Assembly (NCBI GenBank): GCA_944548615.1
Contig: OX155973.1
Location: forward strand, 20,066,728-20,130,727
Direction of reading: 5' to 3'
Length of the DNA stretch: 64,000 bases
Source of the DNA: Micropterix aruncella
Lineage: Eukaryota; Arthropoda; Insecta; Lepidoptera; Micropterigidae
Shown here: positions 39,546 to 51,500 of the stretch, piece after piece
Layout of the letters: each line of letters starts with the position of its first letter
Numbering within the stretch: position 1 is the first letter of the stretch
Made by a program: the position numbers and the translations under genes
Notes under the pieces: generated by a model
Database searches by the model: none
Seen by the model: only the letters and a program-made list of their open reading frames with translations
What the model was told of the DNA's origin: nothing

Positions 39546-42500
39546 CTACAAAAAGTATGGTGTGGTATGTCGGGGTGGTACAACTCTATCACATTCCGGA
39601 ACGGCAAAGAAAAGCTTTGGGTTTCGTTCCTCCGCTGTGTTGAACTCCAGTATGGAGGCGATGTTTCCGCAGCGGTAGCAGTAGTTTGGAGCCGACCATA
39701 CTGTTACCAATTTATCGTCAAACATGTATTTGTAACCTGGAACAAAATAAAGTATCAAGTGAGGTTTGAATAGAAAAGCATATTATACCTGTTTGGATAT
39801 TTGAGCTATGAGCTCTTTAACCAGCTACCACTCTCCACAAGAAAGATGGAAACAAAGGCGTTTAAAAGATTTATTAAACAAAAGCTGCAATCCACACATG
39901 CTTTCTATAAGCTGGGTGATTTTTTTGAGCATGCCAATTTTTTCAAATGGGAATAACATTATTATGTAACTTTCAGGTACCTCATTTTAGTTCTTATTGT
40001 TTAATTATAATATTATGAATTTAATATTAAATATGTAGATTACAATGTGTAATGTAATATACCTGATCATATATATACGTTGTTTTTTCCTATTTTGTTT
40101 TGATACTTCCTACTGTGTGATAATTTTTTGTATAAAGTGCTTGATGACTATTAATATTCTTATAATAATTATCTATTTTATATGTACATGGATTCCGCCC
40201 TATTATTTTTGTTTTTTTTTTTATTTTATTTGCTGTGTAAAGCCGACTTTAGTCAACGCTATTGTCGAATTAATATTTATGCTTTAATAGTTTTATATCT
40301 ACATATAAACTGACAAATTGTAATATGCGATAATTAGCTTTAATTCATAATTCATGCTTTTATTGTATATTCTGAATGAATAAAATGAATACTGAATACC
40401 CGTTTGGCAGACAACCTGCCGGATAGCAAGCAATAAGAAAGTGAAAAGTCTATCAAATGTCATACTTCGCAGCATTATTACTCTAAATATAAACACAAAC
40501 GGAGCTGCAATGGAATTCATTGACCGGAGTCAGGCCCATTGTAATACTATTATTACACTTCTGAGGAGTGAGCGGTGGACTCCGGACTAACGACCGGTTG
40601 TGGTAGGTTTAGCACAGTCGTCTTGCCACATGTGAGCGTCCAGTTTAACACCCATTCACTCCCCCTTCGAAGCCATAGAATTTGTGATGCGAAAATTGTA
40701 GTTTCAGATAGTTTTGAGACACTTGATTATTTTCCTGGAGAGACCAAGAACTTTAAAGAGGTGAAACAGAGACTTGGCAAGCTACGAGCAAACTTCGACC
40801 ATGTGAAGATGAACAGTGAAGCCGTTCCGGGTGATGGCATTTGCGAGATCATAGTATTTATTTAATTTGTACTCATGGTTATTTGGGATGTTTGATTCCC
40901 ATGGAACAGTTAATTCTACAATAAGGGCTATCTTCCAATATGGGGAGAGTAAAGTGTTATATCTGAACAGAGGGCTGTGCATTTGAGACTTTCAGTGAAA
41001 TGATACTGCTTAGAGACCGAACCGACCTCTAGAATCCAATATGAAGCTTTCTCGATTATTGAGAAAGGTGGAATGTTTTTTTCCTTTAGAGCTTTTTGCC
41101 TTTCTTGTAGTACCCTCCAAACCCGGGTTGTTGCTGATGCAGGTTTTTTTAATATCAGCAGATGCTGATGCTGATTTTTTTATATAAATATCAGCTGATG
41201 CTGATTTTAATGAATCACTTAACCCTTCAGGCCCCGATTGGCCGATATCGGCCACAATATGATTCAGCATGACGGCCCCGTTTTAATTTTATTTTAATTT
41301 AATTTGTTTTATTTTATTATGTTTTATTATGTTAATATGTTTTATTTTAACCCGTTGAGTATGATACGACCAAATCTGGTTCTGAAACAATTATCCGTTG
41401 AGTATGATACGACCAGATCTGGTTCTGCGTTTTTTTCACTTCTTTGACGTTCTCATATTTATTCATAACTAGCGGAACCCGGCGAACTTCGTCTCGCCAC
41501 GAATTTGTTCGCTTAGCAGCAGATGGCGTTAACATAGGTAATTTTCATCGACAGTTGTTTGAAATTTGCATTGTTTGTTTAAATTCTTCATTGAAAGCAG
41601 TCTGATTGTTTATTTTTTGTCTCACACAAACCTATTCGAGTTTGGGCTTGCATTTTTTTAAGCTATCAGGAACAACTAGGATACCTGTTGAATTAATTTT
41701 AGCTGATGGGAAAGGACTATGACTGAAAGTGACTTAATTTGCGACTATGACTGGTATGACTAAAGATGGCACTTTAATGATCACTTAATCGATATATTTT
41801 AGGTAGGTGCCGCATCAAGCTAGTGGGACGAACGGCAATATCCGATAAAGCAAAGAAACTTCAGACTGTTTGAATTAATAACTACAATTACAAATTTTAG
41901 ATGTTTTATTAAAATTTAATCAGAATACTTCTCGATTTAGTTTAGTTAATTGTTTTATTCAAATGGTCCAGTATAGAAACCTTTACAGGCTTTATTTATT
42001 TCTTTATTCGCTAATTATCAATTGTAAGTACCTACTCGTATACATAATATGTATCTTAAACCATCAAATACTTTCTCGGAACGCACCCAAGCAGTAAAAA
42101 ACCGCTGTTTACAAAATATAGGTAGGTACATAACGCTGGGTGTCTAGGCCACACAGGGATTAATGAGAACGAAAAAGCCGACCTTTTGGCTAAAAATAGG
42201 CCCTGCCACCGTTCATAGATCTAAATGGGTTTGGATCAATGAACGGTGGTTTCATGGTTTTGGTGACCTATCAAAGACCTGTCAAAGGAAAAGAAGTGAC
42301 AGCAAACTTACCAGGGTATACCACGACAAAAATTTATGAAAGAACTAATAAAACCTTCCATGTTACCAAAACTAAACAAGAACTCTAAGCAAACTTACAG
42401 GACCTCTTTAGCTACTGTTAAGTTGAAGAAGCTTATATATCGAATGGGGCAACTGTGACCCTTTTATGCAGATTGAGTCTTGAAGAAGTGGAGACACCGC

Positions 42501-45500
42501 TCTACTTTCTGTGTAGGGGTAGACCACTAAAGCTATTAAGGCACCGACATTTAAAAAGACAAGTTCTGGATTTAAATGACATCAAAAAAATCGACCCCTC
42601 AAAAGATACTGAAGTTTGTGGAAAGCACAGGACTGGTTAACGAACTGTGAGCAAACGTATGTATAAAGATCTGCACCTGGGCTCTCCAACACATCTAATC
42701 TCGTAAAGTTAAAATTGCTCGAAGCCCAAATATCCCAGACTACCAGTATCATGTAAAAAATGTATATTCTGAATGAATAAAATGAATACTGAATACCCGT
42801 TTGGCAGACAACCTGCCGGATAGCAAGCAATAAGAAAGTGAAAAGTCTATCAAATGTCATACTTCGCAGCATTATTACTCTAAATATAAACACAAACGGA
42901 GCTGCAATGGAATTCATTGACCGGAGTCAGGCCCATTGTAATACTATTATTACACTTCTGAGGAGTGAGCGGTGGACTCCGGACTAACGACCGGTTGTGG
43001 TAGGTTTAGCACAGTCGTCTTGCCACATGTGAGCGTCCAGTTTAACACCCATTCACTCCCCCTTCGAAGCCATAGAATTTGTGATGCGAAAATTGTAGTT
43101 TCAGATAGTTTTGAGACACTTGATTATTTTCCTGGAGAGACCAAGAACTTTAAAGAGGTGAAACAGAGACTTGGCAAGCTACGAGCAAACTTCGACCATG
43201 TGAAGATGAACAGTGAAGCCGTTCCGGGTGATGGCATTTGCGAGATCATAGTATTTATTTAATTTGTACTCATGGTTATTTGGGATGTTTGATTCCCATG
43301 GAACAGTTAATTCTACAATAAGGGCTATCTTCCAATATGGGGAGAGTAAAGTGTTATATCTGAACAGAGGGCTGTGCATTTGAGACTTTCAGTGAAATGA
43401 TACTGCTTAGAGACCGAACCGACCTCTAGAATCCAATATGAAGCTTTCTCGATTATTGAGAAAGGTGGAATGTTTTTTTCCTTTAGAGCTTTTTGCCTTT
43501 CTTGTAGTACCCTCCAAACCCGGGTTGTTGCTGATGCAGGTTTTTTTAATATCAGCAGATGCTGATGCTGATTTTTTTATATAAATATCAGCTGATGCTG
43601 ATTTTAATGAATCACTTAACCCTTCAGGCCCCGATTGGCCGATATCGGCCACAATATGATTCAGCATGACGGCCCCGTTTTAATTTAATTTTAATTTAAT
43701 TTGTTTTATTTTATTATGTTTTATTATGTTAATATGTTTTATTTTAACCCGTTGAGTATGATACGACCAAATCTGGTTCTGAAACAATTATCCGTTGAGT
43801 ATGATACGACCAGATCTGGTTCTGCGTTTTTTTCACTTCTTTGACGTTCTCATATTTATTCATAACTAGCGGAACCCGGCGAACTTCGTCTCGCCACGAA
43901 TTTGTTCGCTTAGCAGCAGATGGCGTTAACATAGGTAATTTTCATCGACAGTTGTTTGAAATTTGCATTGTTTGTTTAAATTCTTCATTGAAAGCAGTCT
44001 GATTGTTTATTTTTTGTCTCACCAAAAGAGCAGTTTCATCAATTGCCATTTGTGTCCTAAATGGAGGAGAAAAGTGTGTAAAAAGTACGATTTTGTTTGA
44101 CAGAGAATGTTAGACATAAAATGCTTATAATCTGGTGCATTTCCAGACACGAACGATCCTAATGGAACCAATGGTGTCAATCTCATTTTACCCCCTGCGC
44201 AACACAAAGCGAGTGGTTCGTGGCGGTACTTCAATGCATTGCAATATTGGCACAAATGGTCCATTTCTCCAATTTGCATGCATTTATAATCGCTGTATTG
44301 TTTCGTCAGGTCATAATAGATTGCCTCTCTGTATGTGTTTTGTCTCAAATTCAATCGTCTTCGCACTGCAACATTACGGATCCGTGCCGCTTTATTCAAT
44401 TTTTGGCGACGCTCATCGCTTTCAGTTGCTCGAACCTCTCTTCACGAGTTACACAAATTCATTTAATTCAGTTGATTTACCTTCAGAATCACGAAAACGC
44501 TATCAAGAAATCGTAAAATTCAACTTAACTGTCAAATGTTAACTGTACCGCCATCTTGATTTTCGAATTTTTATTCTTGTCAAGCAACGCCATCTATGAT
44601 CAAGCTTAGTACTAAAATAATTTTCGGTTTTTCTCATTTTTCTCACTTTTCCGAGAGATTTTCCGGATTTTTTATTGCCTATAGTAAGACCGAAGTGATT
44701 ATGAACAAAACAAAAAAAGAATCATCCAAATCGGGTTAGCCGATCGTGAGTTATTAGGTAACATACATAAAACCCGACTCATTTTTATTATATAGATTAT
44801 CTAATTGTTTTACAAAATGATATTTCAATATTCTATATTCGAAATTTCAATGCAATCATTGTGCAGTTGTTCTTTTTATGATTGGTGTAGTAGTTTCGTA
44901 GTTATAGTACTTTAAGGTCGATGTCGCCGAAAATCCTGCAAAAGAGACAGATGCATCCATGAAAATACCCATTTACTCCAAGGGTTAATTATGGGTACAG
45001 TAGTTTGGCGGTAATTAATGTTTTGGTGAGACAGTGTCATAATTGAATTTTTTTACTAATTTTTACTAAAATTTTTTGGGACATCAACTTGTCAATCGGC
45101 TGAGGGGCCGAGGCCTGAAGGGTTAAATAAACTATAAGCAACTATGAAATTGTAATTAAAAGGGATAATATTATTAGGTATTTTAAATGAAAAGTCAGTT
45201 ATAATACTTCTGTGACTTTTAATTATCAAAAACAATCTTCCTACATTTTGAGTCGGTAAAGTACCATTACCTAACATACAAAAATAAAATACAATTGGCG
45301 GTTGATCACCCAAATTGAAATGTTATTAAAGGTAAGTTATATTTTATAAACAATAGCTGAGCTGCCTTTTCAGATTGCAGTCGATTACGGGAAGGCTTGT
45401 ATATAATTCCGGCACTGTTGAATAATTGTTCGCTAGAAACACTTGCTGGCGGGGATGACAATGGTGTCATCCTGTCATAATGACAGTTGTGTCATAAGTG

Positions 45501-48500
45501 TCATAATGACACTTGCGCATGCTGCTACAGCTAATATAGGTCCGCTCTATAAGGTCATGTCACGAGCAGAATATCAGCAAACAATAAAATCAGCATTGAT
45601 TAATGCAGATGCTGATATTGAAACCAATACTCATAATCAGGTGATGCTGATGCTGATATTCGCAACAACCCTGCTCCAAACCCACAAACTGTATTGGGGG
45701 TCAGTTAGTTAGTTAGTTAGTTTTCCTGGGCTATTTCCCGCACTTGGCCTCTTGATTGGGCCGTTGTGCGTGGCTCATGTTTCTATTTATGTTACTCCAG
45801 CCAACCCAGGCTGTCCCAGAAGGTTAGCAGCCTGTTTAGGTTGCTACAGGCCTCCGGGACAGATGCTGGAGATTGTAGTATTCTTGCCCGTTGCTCTGCC
45901 ACGCTCCTGCATTCCATGAGCTCATGCTGTGGCGTTTCTTCTTCCTCCATGCATCCTCTGCATAGAGGGGTGTCTGTCACACCTATGGTAAACAGGTGTT
46001 TGTTTAGGGGACTGTATTGGGGGTTTGGAGGGTACTGTCAGACCCTTGTTGGCACAAGCCACTGAGAGGCTAATTACCTCGCAAGGACTTTGTCATGGCG
46101 GTAAGTATATTGCCCTTGACCTAAGGCCACCTTGCAGCTAGCTAGAATATGTCTAGCTGTGCAAGGGTATAGTTAGTTAGTTAGTTATGCGGCTTGGATG
46201 ATCTTGTTCTTCGTCTCTTGTAGGTCCTGGTGTGTGCTGGGGGTTGACAGCTGACAGGGGAACATGAACTATCCTATGAATAGCCCAGCGAGAGAGGTTA
46301 CTAGGGTCTGGAAGTGTATGAAAAGCATTTGAATAAAATTTCAGCATCTATGGCATCTAGTCATACAGCATTAATAAAAGTTACATCAACGTAATAATGC
46401 AATTTTCTATACTTTGGTATATAAAACATACTTTAACGTTTTCGGTTAAAAATGCATGAGATGGTGATTTTAGATTTCGGATTCTAGGTGAGGTATAAGA
46501 GGCTACTTGCCATGGCTGTGTAATGAAGGAAAAGACAGTGGAGCATATGAAATGCCCCTAACGCTATTCGCAAAAAATTAGAGGATCGCAGGCAATTATA
46601 TGGTGGATATGCCTGAGATGTGGGAACCGGCCATAGTGGTACTAACTATTTAACCAAGCCCAACACAATGTCCTTACCTTCATGGACAAGTTGATGCGCT
46701 CTGCAAATCAATGATAAATCATTCGTTTCCATGAAGAGTTTAGTTATGGACGCGCCAAAAAGCCAGCCAGCACCTCGTGGACTAATTGCCCTGAAGAACA
46801 AATATAAACATTAATCACCTAAGAATTTTTTTTATATACAATAATAAAGTATTCATTTGCAAACATTTAGGTATGACGCATTGATTAATATAATCCGTTC
46901 AGATAGCTTAATCTGCTTTTCGCCAAATTAAATAAATAAAATACAAAAGGAGCTGCCATGGAATTCACCAATTGGAGTCGGGCCCATTATAATACTATTT
47001 TTTACACTTCTGGGGAGTGAGCAGTGGATTCCGGACTAACGACCGGCTGTGGTAGGTTTAGGACAGCTGTCTCGCCACATGTGAGCGTTCACCTTACCAC
47101 CCATTCACTGACAACCCTCCTGAGATGGCGAAAAGCAGATAGTTTAGGTAGTGTAGGGACTTCAGTACCTACATATAGTCAACAAAAGCATGACTAACCA
47201 ATGAATTCTGTAGAAATTCATAAACGCAAATACAATCGATTCTGCACGTGCACTGCTATTAAATTCCATCGAATTTCGGTAATTAATGCAGTCACAGGCG
47301 GTGAGTCATGCCAATTTCTCCAAATCAATCGGATTGACACACTTATTTCATCACTCGTTTCCGGATTGCGTCATGTATCAGGGTATATAAACCAGTACAT
47401 TTGACCAATCAATTATCATTCCTCGAGTGATCATCTCCTAGTGAGTGCTTCTGTAGCTACGACTCTTCGTGAGCCGGTCAATGCATTAGCCAGTGCTACC
47501 ATCTCATCCTTCCCTCCTTATCGAGTTGAGTAAGCTGAGGTCTGTCACTCCTGCAGACCCGAGCAAGTATCGAGGAGACACAGAATCTGATACAAAAGGT
47601 AACCTTCCCTTCCTCGCCGCGCGCCGTGATAAATATTCAGGAACGTTATACTGGCAATATAGTACGATACGGCATAACATTCAAATCACCGTAAATAAAT
47701 TGTTAAATCGATATACCAATAATAAATAAAACCTTCTGATAACAAAAATTGTATCTTATTACGGAGTAAAAGGACTTGATGACACCCGGCTCTCACAACG
47801 AATATCTTGGAGTCAGTGAGAGTCGGCCTTCCGTCACAGTAGCATGATAGCTATAGTAACCATGATGATAAAGGGCTAGTTGATTATAAACACTATTTCT
47901 TTAATCCATGATAATAATGATTAATATTAAATATCAATTCCAGTTTCAGTTGGTCACTTTTATAGTTTTATTTCAAGGGAGAAAGTTAAAATTTCGATTG
48001 CGGTATTTTCAGGCAAAAAGTTGTAAGATTATTATTAGCGAAAGGAGTATTATCCAATAACATAATATTGGGAACACAAATTAGTTTGGTGTGTTTCTAA
48101 AAGATGAATCTGGTTGTTAAGAATGTTTCATAGTGTCAGCTGATTTCGGTGGTTTCAGAGAGGTTTGACATCTGTCAAAAAATTTGGTTTATATCGCTTT
48201 GAGTTTCAAACAAAAACCTTGTTTTTTACTGTGTTGAATATGTCAAATTTTGTGTTAACTAAGCATCATTTGCGGGAGGTTTTAGTTTTCTGCTTTAATT
48301 GGAATTGGCTCCAACTGATAAATTATGTAGGGTATGGTTCCAAGAATGGTGATTTCAGCGTTGTAGACAAGCCCTGCTCTGGACAGCCAAAAAAATTCAA
48401 AGACAAAGAATTAGAGGCATACTGGATTCCGTTACTGGATCTGTTAACTATAGCTTTGTCAATAAAATACAAACGGAGCTGCCATAGAATTCACCGACCG

Positions 48501-51500
48501 GCTGTGGTAGGTTTAAGACAGCTGTCTTACCACATGTGAGCATACCCCTTACCACCCATTCACTCCTCCTTCGAAGCCATAGAATTTGAGATGCATAAAT
48601 TACGGTTTTAGATATTTTTCTAGGAAGGAGTTGATTATTATCCTGGAGAGACCCAAGATCTTTTAAGAGGTGAAACAGAGATTTGGCTGGCAGGCCACGA
48701 GCGCCAACTTCCACCGCATAAAAGTGAACAGTGAAGCCGTTCCGGATGACAGCATTTGCGAGATCATGGTATTTATTTAGTTTGTACTCATGGTCTTTTG
48801 GGATATTTGATTCCCATGGAACAGTTAATTCTACAAGAAGGGCCATCTTTCGAGATAGAGACTAAAGAGTTATATCTGGACGGAGGGCTGTGCATCTGAG
48901 ACTTTTAGGGAATTTATACTGCTTAGAGAACGAATCGACCTCCAGAATCCAATCTGAAGCTTTCTCGATTATTGAGAAAGGTTTTGTAGTGAAATGTTTT
49001 GGCCTTAGAGCCGTCCCGCACAAACTGTATGTGGGGTTTGGAGTGTACTGTCAGACCCGTGTTGGCCTTGAGCCACATTATAGCCACATTATACATTAAC
49101 CCGCGCAGCACGTAACATCCATTTGGGGACATGTATGGCGGCCGCCTACAATGCGTAACGTCCGCTACGGGACATCGCGCTCGCCGCTGCGAAAAATGCA
49201 ATTTACGATTCGAATCGTCGTACTTTATGCTTTCTGACGGCTGAAATACATGGCCGAATAATCTTTAATCCGGCGGCCAGCGGCGATAATATCGATCGGC
49301 TAATTAAAAAGTCAGCATAAACGTCAGACGACAGTCTCGATCGGCCAGCGCGCGGCGGCCGCGTAGTTCCGCGAAATGTTTGTTTTGTACAGTGTTTTGT
49401 GGATATAAATGCAGTGTTTACGGGATAAAAGTGAGTAATTTCCATTTTTAAGTAGTTTAGGCATAATTATTACTCAATTGAAAGAGTCCATTTGCTGTTT
49501 TTCACGAATTTTCAAAGAAAACACTTTGGCAACAACAAACGGCTCGCGAAAAAATGGTTGTTATTATTTTGTAATGTTTATGAAATATCCTGATATATTG
49601 CGAAATATGACGTAATATCGCTTTAATTTACTAACAAAATAAGTATTGTTTCATTTACATCCTATGTTATCACATAATTAGGCGTATTTTGAAAATTATA
49701 TCTTGTTTTGTAAATTGAATCGCGCAAAGAAACTTCTTTTGATAATTACTATGAGAGAATAAAGTGCGATTTTCCATAGTTTTTCGATGAAATGTGACTC
49801 TTTGGAGTATAGTAATTAGTTATTAGACATATAATAAATCTATGATAAGACAATATAATAGAAAAAATCTTACGAATTTTATATTATGGGCATTCAAAGT
49901 TTATTATTAAGTTCGGACGCGGAAACTCTAAACTTTAGATTTTTCTATAATATCAGACAAAGCTCAAAGTTCTGGTGTGATTTCTAAGAAGTGTGATGTA
50001 GTAATAAAGTTATTTTGAAAGAATTTCATATAAAAATATACCATAAGTAGTCACAAATTAAAAATAAAATTTTTTTTTTTTTACGAGAATACATAAAATT
50101 TTTCTTGGCTGAATAAATAAATATTTTTGTATGCAAATAAGTAAAAAAAAAATATCGTTTTGGTAAAGCATTTAATAAAGAACATAACTGTATTTACAAT
50201 TTTTGCATATTTTACGTATTTTGTGACAAAAAAATCGAAATGATTTTATAGGCGAGTTTTTTCAGTTTGCCAATTTTGTAATATTTATTCATTATTATCT
50301 TAATTGTTTTACGAGATAAGGTTATAATGTTTTATATGTCAAATTTCAATGTGATCATTTTTCTCTTTATCTTTTTTAAATCCGTTTAGTGGTTTAAAAG
50401 TTATGATCGTTTTTCTCAAGGCCGTTGACTCGCGTCGATTTTTTGCGCGAATGTGTCGCGCGCAAAAGTGATAGGTGAGTTTTTACCTCGCAACGTGAGG
50501 GGTTAAGCAGTTAACTCGGAGAGTGCATAGGAAGAAGAGGGTTGTTTTCTTATAACATCGTAAATGCAACCTTTTTTAGCGATCGTCCTGGGACGCTAAT
50601 GGGCACCATTCAGATTTAAATGAATAATATATTTGATAGCATCATGACAAAATTAAAGGTTGGCAACATTCGACCGGCCGTGGGTGTGGCCTGGGGACCA
50701 CCTGGCTCAGTGAGTCTGCAGTTAGTCATTCTGAAAGTGTCCAGACAGGACAAGATCATCTTAATATCAGTATGAAGCGAAGAGACAAATGAAAGTATTT
50801 CAAACTACATATTTGTCGATCAATTATGTTGTCCATTGAATTGTGACCAAAGTCAACTTAAGATAACTTCCACTTCTCCCTAATACTAAGACTACAGTAC
50901 ATACCATGTTTTGACATTTTCAGGATCGGACCATACAAGATCACAGAAAGCGCCCTTGTGTGGTATCTCCTGGTTGCGATCTAAGCACCGGATTTGATCC
51001 AGGCTGCATATATCCGGAGACAGACCGCCATGGACACAAAGGATACTCTCATCAATTAACTGCAAATTAATGAAAATATATTTATTTATTGATTTAACCA
51101 AAACACTTACAAAATATAGAATCCAATGCATCGTTTTGACATTAGCTATAATAATAACAACTTGAATAGAAATCTTTTGATAACATTGAATTTAATATAT
51201 AAATGTAAAAATATGATGTATATAAATAAATACAAACGGAGCTGCCATGGAATTCACCGACCGGAGTCGGGCCCATCATAATACCATTTTTTTTACACTT
51301 CTGGGGGGTGAGCAGTGGATTCCGGACTTACGAACCGGCTGTGGTAGGTTTAGGACAGCTGTCTTGCCACATGTGAGCGTTCACCTTGCCACCCATTCAC
51401 TCCCCCTTCGAAGCCATAGAATTTGAGATGCGCAAATCGCAGTTTTAGATAATTTTTCTAAGAAAGAGTTGATTATTTTTCTGGAAAGGCCAAGATCTTT

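Larger units (their letters stand above)
43620..45122 (-). mobile_element. TTAA MITE 1 carrying MITE 2 and a Helitron
   Basis: TTAA at 43616-43619 and 45123-45126. Left CCCTTCAGGCCCCGATTGGC, right ...GGCCGAGGCCTGAAGGG. Subtracting MITE 2 plus one TTAA (43748-44988) leaves exactly 262 bp, the length of the intact copy at 39082-39343. Confidence 0.9.

Noticed and set aside
42582..42917. 111-codon - strand frame, partly repeated at 40299-40520
   Set aside because: It spans the boundary of the 1262-bp duplication and transposon 3' sequence; no family resemblance.
44135..44542. 135- and 98-codon + strand frames
   Set aside because: Antisense to the Helitron-derived coding remnant at 44019-44399.
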